Made by a program: the position numbers and the translations under genes
The notes under the pieces: model-generated
Database searches by the model: none
What the model saw: only the letters and a program-made list of their open reading frames with translations
Told to the model about the DNA's origin: nothing
Shown here: piece after piece, positions 49,195 through 63,544 of the stretch
How the letters are laid out: each line of letters starts with the position of its first letter
Numbering within the stretch: the stretch's first letter is position 1
Source: Prunella strophiata
Taxonomy: Eukaryota; Chordata; Aves; Passeriformes; Prunellidae
Length of the DNA stretch: 64,000 nt
NCBI GenBank assembly: GCA_036583965.1
Contig: JAZBQD010000015.1
Coordinates: 69,604,330-69,668,329, forward strand
Direction: 5' to 3'

Positions 49195-52100
49195 CTGGGA
49201 AAAAAAAATACATGGAAACAAATGAAGTGAAACGTGTGCACAGTAAATTTTAAGAAACAGAGAAAACTGACATGCTTCAGATCTCATGCAGCTCCTTTCC
49301 ATTCCATTTTGATAGTCAGCAGTAAGAATATCCATGTTTTCTATTCTTTTTACCTAAGAAATTAAACATTTTTTTTTTTCTATACCAAGCAAATCAAAGT
49401 TGTCCTGTGCTCTGTATGTTTCCCACCTGAAGTATCAATATAGACTATTTTATAATGTCTCTTTCATGGAGAGTGTCATGGGGGTGCTTGAGAAAGACAG
49501 AAAAAATAAATACAGTTGGGACATATTCAAAAGAAAGCATCTCAGTTGTGGGTCTTTTATTCAAACTAGTTTGACTGAGTACATAATAAAACTGAAATTT
49601 GGAAGCACAGTTTGGACAATAAATATAAACGATCAATCAATCTCTTTCAAAATACTCTCACAAGGAAAGACTTGAGTAAAGCAAAATATTTTCTGTCCCA
49701 GTCAAACACAGGTTACAATTTCTCTCTTAGTAAACAACCAGCAATTTTTTCCCAGCCTGTTTTAAACAGATCATAAGTATACTCAAGACTAGAAAATATT
49801 GCTGTATCTTTTTGTTTAAATTGGTGTTATCAGTCACAGAAGTGCATTTAAGAACAATCCAGCATAGTTGTTATGATAAAAATTGTGACATTTTCCAGCA
49901 AAGAGTGTCTGCAGTGAGTTGTAAACTCCAATTTGGAACCAGGCTTTTTGCAATAATTCCTGTTGAAAGTATACAATTTCTACCATAGTATCTTAAGTGC
50001 CTTTTCAAAATCTCACTCTTAGCAAAACACGAGAAAACAATTTCTGGTGGCTCTTTCTTCCTCTTTGTAACACAAAACACCCTAAAGAGACCTTGCACAT
50101 AATTGTGCTTCCCTGAAAAACATTATGCATTTAATTTCTATGAGAATCCCTATTCCACTTTAAAGAGTGATCATTCATAAGGATTAAAGACAAAGTGATC
50201 CTAAATGTTAAACTAAATCCTGCTGTCAAATAGATTAAATAAGTTCTTCTGATCAGAAGTACCACAGAAACCTCGTGGATTGAAACCCCCAGACCAGGCA
50301 CGATGGTAACAAGATCAAGGAAACCAGGAAGGCTGCAAGGATGGTAAATAAGAAGTCTGGGAGATTGCTTTCTCCCCAGGATAGAGCAACTACAGTTCAC
50401 ACCAGAATACAAGGAATCAAACTTTCAGACACCACTAGAAACTATTATACCAAGCAGATTGTAAGATCTGGGCTCAGTAGAGCTTAGTGCTTCTTAACTT
50501 GATTCTGAACAGCACAAAGGAATATTAATAATTTTTTTTAAAAGAAGTTTGTTTAAAAGTGGTTTTGCTTTTTCATTCATTCATTCATGACTGTAGGCAT
50601 TTGGGAAGTTCTTGTGTCAGAAGTCTTCCTCACACAGAACTTTGGAGAATCTGTCTCTTATCGAAGCAGCAGAAAGAAAGAAAGTCCTACAACTTAAAGT
50701 GAATGATAAGTAGTTTCCAGGAAAAGATAATGTCCAGACAAGAATTTCAAAAGTACTCGAGGATTAAACAGCCGAACTACTCACTGTAGTGTAACCTCCT
50801 GATTAAAATTCCTTTGTTATGAAGGAAGTGGAAAATAACAAATGCAAAGTTATTTATAAAGTGCTACTAATGCAGACTAATAATTCTGAAATGAAAGTAA
50901 GTTTTAATTTTTTATATTAATAATAAATTACAATAAAGAGTAGTAGTAAACAGAGAATAGGAATAACTACAGCTGAGAGATAAAAACATAGAGTATTAAA
51001 ATAGAAGGTACCACAGTCTGAAGTGGAAGAACAAGCAAGTGAGGAAGAAGTGGTTGATGCAGAACTCACCATAGGCACAATAAATACTAGGAATTCATAT
51101 AACCCAAAAAGCAAGTAGACAAATTATAGCAGCAAAGTCCTGGCAAGCCTGACTCCAACATCTTTTGGAAACAGCAGAAAATTCTTCAAAAGTGATTGCT
51201 GGATATAAGATCAACTCTGAAAATCTTTTGAAATAAATACTTCCATAAGATCAGTTCATCAGTGGCAAAAATCTTAGTTGTGAAAGCAAAGATCAAAGGC
51301 ATCACATGTGGCCTTTGAACTCGTGGATGCCAGTTGGCACTGAGCTCTTTTACCCTCAGTCCTCACCACAGCTTGTCTCTGTGACTGTCACCACCATCAC
51401 TACACACAGTAGAGTTGCTGCCTTCTCTGAAATTCAAACCCAGCAACCTCACCATTTATCAAAGAATGGTCAATTACATGCTCTCAACTTTAATAGTCCA
51501 TGTGGAAACCTTAGACAATATGTCAGAGCATACAAACATCATCAGAGCTGTAATCTGCTACTTTTTTCCTCTAGTAAATAGATGACATGTAGCCACACAG
51601 TCTAAAGGAAACTAGAACTGTTCCAATTTCAGTAGGAGATCAGGCTTGTAAGGGCTACAGGGTTGGGGTTTAGTAGTGGCATTTAAGACACTGGGGACAG
51701 CATTTTATGTTTAAACTTTCTTTGTGTTCAAGCAATAGCTGAGAGATTTCTGTAATAAAAACAAGAAAATTTCTTACTATTTTCATATTTACACATAAAC
51801 AAGTACCCATTCATAACTGTTAGATTTACAGGACTGGGAAGAGGAGCAAAAGTGTATTTACAGAGATTTGTGAATAAGCTGATGGAACTTTTGTGAGCCT
51901 GAGAATATATAAGTAGAATAATAGTTTCTACCAGAATCTTTGTATTGTTCCAGAGCACTAAACCCCACCACCAAAAAAAAACAACTAATCAACCAAAAAA
52001 CCCAAAAAAACAACCCACAAGCCAGCTTCTTTCTGAACTGTATTACTCAGTCCAGATTTCACTGAAAGGTCTATGGGGGAATATACTGTATGTGAAGATA

Positions 52101-53407
52101 TTCATCTTTCCTACAAATGTTTTTAAGAATGAGCTTTGGCATGTTAATTGGCAAAATAATGTGGAAATGTCTTAAGTGTAATATTCTAAATGTCTTTGTA
52201 ACATAGAATATAAGTTCCAAAAGATATGTAATATTTATCAAGTTTTTTACAACTCATTCTTTATAGAATTTCCATCTAGAAACATCAAGAACTGATTTAT
52301 TTTTAACTAACTAGAACTTTTAAATTAATTATACTGCACTCCAGAGAGACAACCAATATTCCCCAAATAAAGTTATCTAACTGCAAAACATGAAATCACT
52401 CAATCCTTTTTCCAATTCAGAACAAAACCATAAAGTTACAGAATATCTGCGATCTACAATGGGGTTTTCTGCTTAGTTTTTTTACTATATTTTTAGAACA
52501 CAAATCATAATACCACAAAGTTTTCAATTTACAGAGAATATAGTTACCATCACATTTAAAGTTATTATGGTCTTTTTGTGTATCACTTACAAGCAGCAAT
52601 TATTTTCTTTCCAAATTTCCATTCTTGCAGTAACTAATACTGCAGGTTAAAAGTCATATATTTAGAAGATCAATGCAAAATTTGCAGAGAAATCTAAAAC
52701 AAGTCATAAACCCTTCTCTTTCAGAAATGCCTCTAAGCTAGGCATGATGAAATATGTCATTGTCAATAATCCCACTCAAGACAGAACACCAACCATAGCA
52801 GAACTGCAGAGATAGTAAAACTCTTGAATACCATCATCAGCATCCACACATACAGACCTCAGTTATGACTTGTCACTTAACTACTGGTGTTAGAAACAAT
52901 CAGTAAGAATGAACTACAGATTACTTAATTTTTTTTAATTTTAATTCAGCTCAGTGACTCCCTAAGAAGGAAGACTCCCTTTTTTTCCCCTGGGGCCATC
53001 CCTTCCACAGGTCCTTATGTGGCCCCATTACAGCTCCCATAATAAGAAAATGATGAAGGCAAAAGCTTCCCCAGAATATGTGCACCCTACACCTCAACTC
53101 AGCATGATTCACATGACACTTGTGCTAACGTGCTCTTTTTAATCTTTCTATCCATGCTTTAAAGGACTTTGGGCAAAATTCTGCTTTTCACACTGAGTTT
53201 GAACCACTGTAACAAGTAGGATAGAAGTTAAGAGAAGCATTAAGTTTTAAGTGGGAGACAGGTGAGGCCTCAGGGGGCAGGTTGGATCTATTTTTCTGAA
53301 AGGCAATTATCCAATTGCTCCTGCCTACCCTGGAAGAAGTGGACCTTTAAAATGAATTGCAAAGACAAAATCAATACACAGAAAAAGTGGCATTTTTTGA
53401 TACTCAC
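49195..53407 (-). other. ABCA13 intron d-e
   Basis: About 4.2 kb of AT-rich intron. A short TTCA microsatellite sits at about 50572-50588 and a plus-strand A-rich stretch at 51970-52010. No coding or transposon signature is recognised. Confidence 0.75.
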
Positions 53408-53547
53408 CTTCTCCATCACCAGGTCAATCATGTTGATGTTTGAATTGTACAGTATCTTCCCATGTAATAAAGGTTTCAAGAAAGTCCATAACAAAGCCCC
53501 ATTAGGAGCCTGCAAAATCTCTTGATAAAGCTTCAAGCAAAAAGGAG
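53408..53547 (-). CDS. ABCA13: ABCA13 exon d: conserved PFC-KLYQE segment
   Basis: An internal exon of 140 nt (2 bases plus 46 codons), ending in phase 0 before a gtgagt donor. It encodes PFCLKLYQEILQ, then PNGALLWTFLKPLLHGKILY, then NSNINMIDLVMEK. The PNGALLWTFLKP-LHGKILY stretch is nearly identical to human ABCA13 as remembered and is the first strongly diagnostic segment from the 5' side. It lies in the membrane-proximal part of the first extracellular region. Confidence 0.95.
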
Positions 53548-55784
53548 CTGCAAAAACAAAGACAGATTCACATTTAAGATGGACAACACAGGTGAGATTT
53601 ATTTGAATTAAAAAAAAAAAAAAAAAATCAAAGCTTGATTTGTTACCGGTGTTTTGGTAACAACACCATGTAACTGCCACTAAGCAATCATTAGAGGTTC
53701 CTATAGAAGTTGTTTAAATACAGTCTTTGATAGTGCTGAGAATGCAGAACTCTAAATATTGAATAGGAAAAAAAAAAAAAAAAATCAATCTAAAGAGTCC
53801 CTCACTTTTCTGAAAAGCAGCCTGTACATCCCATCTGTCCTAAGTGTTACATTAGTGCATTTTAGAGCAGAACGACATATGCAAAACCACTGCCCACACA
53901 AGTGAATTCAGAGGGAAAAGTCACCTTAAAAGAGGAAAAAAAAAAAAAAAAAATTCCTTCCACACCCTCCATTGTTCTACAGCTTTGGATTCTTATATAA
54001 GAAAGAAGTAGGAGTATACAAAATCCTTCAGAAATACAGACTTTTCTTTTATATAATCTTACAAGAACCTACCAAAAAAACCAGGCAAAAAAATTGTCAT
54101 GACACTTAACTTCTTGATTTGTAAAATCTAATCAATTGTCTTTTCCATTCTTTAATAAAAAAACCATATTCTTAGATCACATGGGGCTACTAATGCATTA
54201 GGGTGTATATCCTTCAGAATTAGGATCTAAGAAATAGTTTCCAAGATATCCCACTGCATTTGTACTCCTGTAAAGGCAATGAGTTCCTATAAGAAACATT
54301 TAGATTTTTATGCCCAACTCATGTTTTTGGGGGTTTTATTATTTATTAGAAGTGTTTCCAAAATATCCCATTTCTAGTGCTCTGAAGAAATATTAAATAA
54401 TATCATTAACTCCTCAAGGAAGACAAAGTTTTTACATAATGGAAAACTAGGCCAAAAGCATTTAAACTCCTGACAAAAGCTAAAGAAAGAAGTTTCAGAA
54501 ATGTTCCATCAAGAACATTTCATCAAGAAACAGTCCTTTGCCTAATTTTTACTTTCTTGAATGAAACAATCATTAGTAAACATGATCCTTGTTAAACAAT
54601 AGCAAAGAATTCAGAGGCTAGAAGTTGGCCAGACATAAATGTCAATAGACTAAGGACACAGAAGAATTGCTAATCTGGGTTTGACTTTGATCTTCAGAAA
54701 GTCATTCGGAAGTGTTTGGTATACACAAAATACATACAAGTTAATTACTGTGAAGTGGTACGAATCAGGTTCAATTTTTTTTAATTTTCATTTTCCATTG
54801 TCCCATACACAAATTTGTAAAATATGGGCAACAGTATTAATTCACTCATGGAAACGTTGGAACTAACTGATGCCTTAAATATTGCAGAGTCCCGTAGTGA
54901 AAAGGTCTCACAGCACAGAAGAGTTGTGACAACTCGAAAAAAAATAAAGATGAAGAAACAGTGCTTCTGGCCTAAACAGCTTTCAAAGAGACTAAGTTCC
55001 AAACAATCTGTCTAATCAGCCATCCAGCTGACTTCATTCTTCCAACAGGAAAGAAAAGCAGAGCTGCCTGCTTACCACTACATCCCACACATGTTAGTGA
55101 AAAGGCCAAAGCAGAGCTCTGGCTCCCTCCCAAGGGTCCCAAGCACAGCCAGAAGCAATTTCTGCCTGTACAAACCAATAGATGACAGAGGCTTCCCTAG
55201 TGACACTCTATCACTGTATTCTTCTCTTGCACAGGGCCACCTGAGGCACTAACAAGGTTATTAACAATATTAAAATTAATCAGGGTAAGTCAAATGTGTA
55301 TTAAGGAAAGGGAGCAAAGGTGAAACTGTATGAGAGCTAAGGGATTTTTCTGAGCACTTGACAAACAGAATAGGAATATCAACCATTAAAAAACTCATTC
55401 TGTCCAGAAGGTTTGTATATTTTACTGCTCAATAATACCACAGCTTTGTGTTCACCAAAGAAAGGTAAACAGCAATAAATTCTCAATCTTGTATCCCAAA
55501 GATATGTTTTTAATATCAAGTGCTTTAAAAATGTTAATAAAAAAGTCTCAAACACAGGAATACTCTTATTTATTATCTGCAAAGATAGTAAAAAAACAAT
55601 CTCTTCTGTCTCACTCACAATTATCTCATAGCCACTTAACTTTTATTGATCAATACTTTGTGCCCAAGATGACAGTGTCGACAGCGTCAACAGTGTCAGT
55701 GGGTATACAAACATCTCCATTTAAGTGGGAAAAAATTCTCTTACTCTGAATTCATACTGCAACTTGTCAGATATTTTTTCTTAC
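53548..55784 (-). other. ABCA13 intron c-d
   Basis: About 2.2 kb of intron. Three plus-strand poly-A runs lie within 350 bp next to exon d (53610-53627, 53768-53784, 53936-53953). Apart from these nothing is recognised. Confidence 0.75.
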
Positions 55785-55962
55785 TTGAGTCTTCAGGAAT
55801 GCCATATTTTGCCATATTTTCCTCCAAAAGTCCCATGATTCTGGGCATGTCTATGAACAGGTTTGCATTGTTGAAAAATGAAGATTCTTCTTTACATACT
55901 GCCTTGATTACAGACTCCAGGGATCCAACAGCTGCACTTCTGAACTGCCCACCCTGCAAAAA
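55785..55962 (-). CDS. ABCA13: ABCA13 exon c: distal first extracellular region
   Basis: An internal exon of 178 nt, entering in phase 0 (FLQGGQFRSAAVG) and leaving after one base of a codon. The acceptor is gttctag and the donor gtaaga. Contents include KEESSFFNNANLFIDMPR and MAKYGIPEDS. The single trailing A plus CT from exon d gives a threonine codon, so the junction reads PEDSTPFCLK, matching the family's PFC-KLYQE segment. Confidence 0.9.
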
Positions 55963-58900
55963 CTAGAACAAATGAACAAAATACAGGTGAATCAAAGTTG
56001 CTTTAAGTAGCTTCAAGAAGTAGCCTTGGTGTTCAGTCAATATTGATGTCTAACGAGATTGACAAAATTAGGCTTTTGAAACAGCCTATTAGGATGAGGG
56101 CCTGCTGTGTTCATTTCTATTCTTCTGATCACCATTATTATGGGGAAAGGTAATGTAGTTTTAATTGTCAGGATACTCAATGAAAGACAGCAGCATAATG
56201 TACCACACTGAAACTAGAAAAAATACTGTGTAGCAGTTAGGGAGAAAGGGACTGACAATACCAAGACAACTGGATGACAGATAACCTGATTCCAATGCTG
56301 GTTTTCACAAAATGTGCTCTTCTGGTAGATTATTCCTGTGTCACAAAGGCAGCAGAAACAACCAAAGCCTTTTTGCTATGAACATTTATGGTGAAGACAG
56401 TTGCTAATAAGAAAAAAAAAAAAAAATATTCAAATGCCCTAAAAGCCTATTTTTCAAGTACATCTTTTAACTTGTCAGATGTGCTTACAGTTTTTGCACA
56501 TCTTGAGTCATACCAGCATTTATTATTGCCATTTGTTCATGACTAGCATACTTCTAATGAGGAGAGAGAGCAATCTGACTGCTTTTATGGCTTAAGCACC
56601 ATCATTCACCACATTCAAAAAGGAAGAAGAACAACAATAGTCTCATTCTCTGTGCAGCTCCACTTTTCAAATAATGGGCTTCGATTGTAAGTGATATCTC
56701 ATGGAAGGCTGTACAGGTGCACAGCTCTAAGAGGACACAACTGCAAGGCATCTTGCTGCTGTGGTACAAATGAAGAGTGCACTGGCCTGCCTGATACTCA
56801 TTACTGCAGCAGATGCTTGTCAAGAAAGGCATAACTAGACTATCAGACATCATTTGAAGATTCCACAACTGGCAAGTAGAAAAAACACTGTGATATGTCA
56901 AACAAACACGTTCGGCACAGAAAAAAAATTAACATTTTATCATTGGAATTTTTTTAAACAGAAGAGTCAATTTTCAAAGTAATACAGCACTTTACATAAA
57001 GACATAATCACAGACAGTTTGGAAATTGCACAGTTAGAAACAGTTTATCTTGATCAATGCATTTATTGAAGTGCCAGGTGCTTCTTTAGCAATCCTGGAG
57101 GAATATTAGTAAGTGTTGTTTAAAACTCAGTGTTAGCTGCTCCCAAAATCTTACTTTTAGCATACAGCTTCAGCACATAGAAAAGTAAATAAGTAATACC
57201 CATATTTCATAATAAAATCATCCACAGCCCTTCAATGAATCTGCTGGCATGGACTTCACTGGAGAAATAAACTTCATTTATGCACAATGCTGTATAAAAT
57301 TGGTTATGAATCTTTATTAGTGACTATTTGCACTAGAGGGATAAATGAGGCTTATTTCAGTCAAAGAGCACAAACGTGCTAATTAATTCCAGTTCCAATC
57401 AAAATAATTTGAAATTGGAATAATGAATATTTATGTGGTAAGCTGCCACTAACAGGCTGAATCTACTTACTGTCTGTCAACTAAATATCCACTGACTCAA
57501 AAAGATATATTTCTTAAAATTTGGCTTTGATAAAGTATGAGGAATATACAGTATGGCTCTAACAAAAAAAAAAAAAAGAGTTATCTTTGATCTGCTTTAA
57601 ACTCTATACAGTAGGGCTGTAATCAAGACTGATTAATCCAAACAACCAGCCTCCCACAAACTAATCAGTTAAGCAAGTCACTATAACAAATTCATGGGAG
57701 AGGAAAGCTGGTATGGAAGATTAAAAGGTTATCTGGACCTGGATTTTCAAATGGAGGCAGAAACCTCATAGCATAGACGCTTCTGACCTAACAGAACAGT
57801 TGTATGCCAAAAAATGTTATGGATAAAAGCAAATTCACATGGAATAGAAATACCCATTATTCATGAAAAGCGAACTTAAAAGTCATACTGGGATACAGCT
57901 TGCACATAAAATATCCAAAATACATTCTGAATCATTACATTAGTGAGAAAGAAAGAGGGAGAAAAAAATAATGCAATTTTCCTGGAAAACTACAAGGAGC
58001 ATAAAGATGATTCAAAATCTGATGAAACCATAGGGCTAAAGGAAATAAAATTGGAGAAATAGATAATTCTAATTCTTGGGAAAAACCATAAACAGAACAA
58101 AGTCTCCTTCATCCTGAAATTGACAGAATGAGGGGAATAATAGGAAAATTGCTGATTTGATTAAACAGTTTTCAGAAGCCTATCAAATTTTGATGGCACT
58201 ATTTGAAACGTAGAAAAATCATATATAGTCAAGAATGAGAAGTATAATGACCCAGGAAATAATGGATACCTGGTTCTGATGTTTATTAGAGCAAGATATG
58301 CAGTGAAATTTAAAGGGGAGACCATTTAAGACAAAAAAAATATTTGAGAAGTAAAATTTAATGCATTCTCAAGTTATCATGCCTGACCAACACATTTATG
58401 TGGGACGGGCAATTCCTTTCTCCACAAAATGTTACAAGGTGACTCAAGTTTAGGTGAACTCTAACCACCAATTAATGTTCATGCTCTAGAAAATATTAAT
58501 CATCAATTAATCCAACTGCTGATTGATAGTAGTGAAAAAAATGGCATTAAGGCAATATTGCAGGGAGCCTGTTAACAGGAAAGAAAGCACAGGATTACAA
58601 AAAAGTTATTAGTGTTTTTCCTATGAGCCCTGAAAGAAGCAAATTGCCTAAATTTGCCTATCCTTTAATATTGGAAGGCATTGCTAGAGAACAGAAGATG
58701 AGAATGCAATATGGCAAAAAAACAAATACCTAATTCAAAGCAAATTGCATAGAAAGATAACCAGTGCAAAATCTTATTTATCAACAGAAATCATGAGATG
58801 TTGCTATAAAATGGAAGTTACCTCAGTTTATCACTCATCCTTACTTATATAAGAGACAAAACTATGTACAGTTTATGAACAAGTTGAATGCAAGTTTAAG

Positions 58901-61573
58901 AAAGTCATTTTAGTAGGCATAGACAAGAATGAGCAGGCTACAAGAGTCATCAGTTGTAATTCCCCTCACACACTGCAAACATTTCTTCTTTCAGACATTC
59001 AGGATTAGCCTTAAATCAGCATGCAAAAATTATGCTAGGCTGTCTTAAGCAACTGGGAACCTGAGAGAAAAAAACAAAAGCAAAAAAAAAAAAAAAAAAA
59101 AAAAGCTAAAATAGGCCACTTCCACCTATCAAAGCAGAGAAGGACTGTGACTGACCTTCCACACAGGTATGGGCAAGCCAGAGAAGTTTAAAATGTTACA
59201 GAACATTTTTGAAACAAGAATAAACATACTAGCCACAAATAAACCTAAATCAGAACTTTATTCATTTAAAACACCAACAGGTTGTTCTACAATGATAGCT
59301 TCAATGGAGAATTTGTTCAAGTTAGTGGGAAGATTACAGAGTGAGGCCACCTCTCACAATTAGCAGCATTTAGCAACTCAGGGAGTCCCCTGCAGCTTAT
59401 CTATTGATGAGTGACAAGCATCCAAAAAATTAGGTAAGAAAATATAATTGAATAATTTCAAACAGCAAAACACAAGCGAAAATCATCATTGAAATCAGCA
59501 GTGTTTTTCTTCAGGGAGTTATCCATTCACTCAGTGTTTTTAACAGTAGAATCTGGCACCATATTCCAGCTAATGCTGCTGACAGGGTAGATAATGAGTT
59601 TTTACACCATCTTTTATTACAATACGCTGTACCTTTTCAATTCAACTTCACATTTTACAGATATATTAAAGTTATTTCTTCCTTTCCAGTTTTTCTTTCA
59701 GACAAAAATCCATGTTGATTAGTATGCATAGTTGACAATTACTTTATTACCTCTTTCCTTGTAGGAGGTTTTTTTTTTTTTTAATTAACTTCAATGTCTG
59801 ACAAAGGTCCACATATTTTACCCTAAAAACATTTACATTCTTTATCTGATAATCTTTCTTTGTCACTGAACTACTTTGCTCTTGGTAATCATGAAAACAA
59901 GAATCCATAAGGATGGGCTCTTTTGGAAATAGAAGAAAACATTTAAGGAGGGAAATATATAAGCAATATATGCACTTCAGTGGAGCACTTAATAGTACAA
60001 GTTTGGCAACCATAGAAAAGAAGCAAAAATAATCAATAATTAAAACTTATTGACAAGTATAAAAAAATCAAGTTAAACAAAAAAAAACCCACACATTTTT
60101 ACTAGTCTTCAAAATTTAAAAAAAAGTTACAGAGACAGAAGGACAGAAGAACCCTTGAAATCAAAAATGTAACTTCTTAATAAAATAAATAGGCACTTTA
60201 ATCTTCCACAAATCATTAAGTGACCAATAAGCCCCAGCAATTTCACAAGAAAAAGGGATTTAGCAAAATATTAGAAAATAAAGATTGTGTGGGAAAAAAG
60301 TGATCAAAAAAGGTTAGAACTAAGAAAGAATAAAAATTCCAAGGTTAAATCTATGGTATATTACAGAATAATAGGGGTGGCCATCGAGCAAAGCTTAAAA
60401 TGTGAGCAGATGGCCCTCTGCTGTTCCATTTGCTTCTTTGCAAACTTTTGTTAAACAGCACCTTTTGAGAGGTTCTTCTATCAAATAAGGAACTTTAGGA
60501 TTTTAGTCCAAAAAGAATATTTCATTTGCTGGAGTGAAAGTCTGACACAAACAGAGCTAGTTTAGGGAAAGCAAAAAAAAAATGCAAGTGTCTGATGAAA
60601 GTCACCATTAATTGCAGCGTCCAAAGAGCTACCCCAAAAAGAGAGGCTCAAAACTGATAGATGCACCAGAACAGCATTTTTCAACATGTCTCTATCACAC
60701 AGATTAGAAGATCTTGAAAAATGTGTCACTAAAGAAAATAGTACTTAGGGCAGTGTTTACTCTGTACTCTAGCAATAAACCAGATTGCACCGTCTATCAC
60801 TGTGGGATCTTCCAGAGGTTTGCAGTCTTAAACCAGATTCAGTCCTCAGGTTTCCACAAAGGACAGCAAACCCGAAAGGTAATGCCATGGGGGTCAGCAG
60901 GTCTTCCTATGGAATTGGAGCCTGCTTAGAGACAGAAATCTTTCTGATGATTCATTTAGCACTTAGATCCACCACTGTGCTAGCTGTGTAGATGTGCATA
61001 CAGCAACTGCCCTTAAAGGAAGGGACAAAAATACCCTCACTCACACCTCATGACACTTTTTTTCATGTCAAGCAGAACTATCACACAAACCCCTTAGATG
61101 ACACGAACAGAAACACTGTAGCAGATAGAAGAACTGCATAGGCTGTCTTGAACTCATATTCTTTAAAAAAGCAAAGCTATTTCTTGTAAAAAAAAAAAAA
61201 AAAAAAAATGGTCTGCTCTTAAAAACAAACAAATAAAAAAACCACTATTAGTAGAAAATGCCTGGCTAGCTATCTCCAAATCACAGATGCTGGATAATGT
61301 TAGTCAGTTGTCAAACACTGAGGTAACTTAGACTAGAATCTAGAATAAGTTAACAAAAAAAAATATGACAGAAACAACACTACACTAGTCTCAGAATTAC
61401 CAGACTGCTTGAAAGAGACCAAATTAATCTTCATAGGGTTTATGGACTCTTCTCAGCATTCCCTGCTTTCTAGGAAATCATTTCTATTAGTGTGCCTCCT
61501 CTGCTAAGCACATATCCTTACCTAATCACCTCACAAGGGGAATTAATTTTGCATATCAAAATCCTACCCATAC
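55963..61573 (-). other. ABCA13 intron b-c
   Basis: About 5.6 kb of AT-rich intron. It holds homopolymer runs, mostly poly-A on the plus strand, at 56412-56426, 57564-57576, 59082-59104 and 61188-61208, and poly-T at 59769-59782. These may be old retroposon tails, but no recognisable body sits beside them. No gene or RNA is seen. Confidence 0.75.
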
Positions 61574-61738
61574 CTGCTGCAATGCAGAGATGTCAAACAC
61601 ACCAATATTTTGAATTCCTTGCAGGAACACTGGAAGCTTTTCCATGACATGGTGGACTTTATTGAGAAGTGAACTGATACTAGAAATCACATCCAGTAGC
61701 ATATTTAATACATTGCCTATCTCAGGTGGTATCTGGAC
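61574..61738 (-). CDS. ABCA13: ABCA13 exon b: distal first extracellular region
   Basis: An internal exon of 165 nt (55 codons), phase 0/0, starting VQIPPEIGNVLNMLLDV and ending FDISALQQ. The acceptor follows a strong pyrimidine tract (ttttccttcttttccaag) and the donor is gtatgg. The sequence is a helical, leucine/isoleucine/serine-rich stretch (ISSISSLLNKVHHVMEKL) typical of the extracellular helical region of this transporter. It continues in frame into exon c, which starts FLQGGQ. Confidence 0.87.
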
Positions 61739-63544
61739 CTTGGAAAAGAAGGAAAAAAAACAACAGGAAATTCCAGTTAGAAACAAATGTTCATCTTCCA
61801 ATGAAACACTCAAAATTATTCAGTCTTTTTCTAAAAGTCACATTGATTATACAATGTTCCTACAAACCATGTTTAACAAAACTCCTTTTGATATAACTCC
61901 CCAGTTACTCTCAGATTAAGCTGAAGAGAAGTTCTCTGTAATGCAATGTTAGATCTGGCTTATGACAAAACAGAAATTAATATTCAGAGAACATGTTTAC
62001 ACCTGCCAAGTTGAAGAGAGCCTTCCAACCCAAGATGCTAATGGGATCTGCAACATTTCTATCCTTTTAGAATTCAGTGTAAATAGAAACTTTTCCTTCC
62101 CCATTTTAAAAATCTGCAATGCAATAATTTCAGATTTTAAAAATAATTTGTAAGTTAAATTAAATCTAAAAACACTTATTGCTTAATATGACCCCTAAAG
62201 TAACTAACTTTCCTGCCACACTCTTCCTGTCTTTGAATTTTTCATGCCTAAAATAATTGTGTGCATTTTATTACCTACTTGACCTAAGTTCAATTGGCTG
62301 TTTGCTATTTCCACCATGCAAATTTGTCATTATGGATTTTCTCTCTGTTCTCTTTGCTTTTTGGGGATTAGTTAGATGATATGATAATACAAACTGATTC
62401 ATTGTTACCTGCCTATGCAAATAATAAAACCACTATAATCTCATTATATAGTTTCAATGCTTCCTCTGATTATCTATTTTACCCACCTTTGTCTTCCTAC
62501 TATAATGTCTGTGCTTGATTTTCTTCTCAGGTTTACATAGTTAATAAAAAAAATTGAAAGACATCCATCAAAATAAAACCTTATTTTGCTAAAAAAATGT
62601 AGCAGAACTTCCATTATAATTTAGGATGAGCTGACACCATTTTTTACTCTTTGCTAGGATTTGATTAGGTTTCTGTAGTGTTCAGTAGAAACACTAATCA
62701 GAATAAGCACTGGTTTGTTTTCTTCTATTTTTTCCCCTTCTAGGTTTGCAGATAATTCAGGAATAAAATCCTTTCTTTCCCCTCTGGTATCTTTACCTAC
62801 AGAGGGAAATTGTCTTGTTTTTAAAACTCTCTACCTAATCTGCTTAACTGAGCATGCAGCATCCAGAATACAACATGATACATCCAGAATACAACCAGAC
62901 CCCTATGGCTTTAGAACAAACTATTCTTCCTCACAATGTTATAAGGATATTTCAGCTATTCATGCTCACATTTTATGTTCTGTCAATCAATTACCCCCAA
63001 AAGAACTGAACTAAATGTCTTGTAACTGTACCATTCATAATTCTGCTCTTACAGAAAACCATAATCTCACCAAATACCCATACTGGATTCCAGATTATCC
63101 ACAGTTGTACAGATAATACAGTTGTGCTACAGACATTTGCATCCACAGTGCTATGAATTCTTCCTAGAAAATAGTTTTGTCATTCTTGTGATGTGAGCTC
63201 CTATGATGGTTTTAAGTCAAATGTTGTCAGATCAGTCTTTCACTCTTACAAATAATGAAGTGACTAATTGCATGAACTGCAAACTCTGCTAAAGATTATT
63301 AAAAACATGTCTTTGACCTTCTGTGTTTTCTGCAAAGCTTTTGTAATTAACTCTTCAGTGATAATTTTCCTGAGGAAGCATCTATCAGCCCCATTCTTTA
63401 ACTGTTATATTTTAGGGAGCCAAATGAAGACAAAAAATGCCATACATCCACTGCTTTCATAGAGAAAGAACATCTGAAGAAATAACAGAATTATTAATCT
63501 GTCTACCTGTATGTTTCATACTAGCTTCCAATAAAACATCTTAC
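61739..63544 (-). other. ABCA13 intron a-b
   Basis: About 1.8 kb of AT-rich intron. No repeat family is recognised. A 14-base direct repeat (atccagaatacaac) occurs twice, 21 bp apart, near 62861-62895. No open frame here looks like a gene. Confidence 0.75.

Noticed and set aside
50917..51114. A small hydrophobic membrane protein on the minus strand
   Set aside because: The frame lies in AT-rich, low-complexity intron sequence, with no conserved motif and no flanking splice or promoter evidence.
62861..62895. A 14-base direct repeat as a target-site duplication
   Set aside because: Only seven bases separate the two copies, so there is no insertion between them; simple slippage is enough to explain it.
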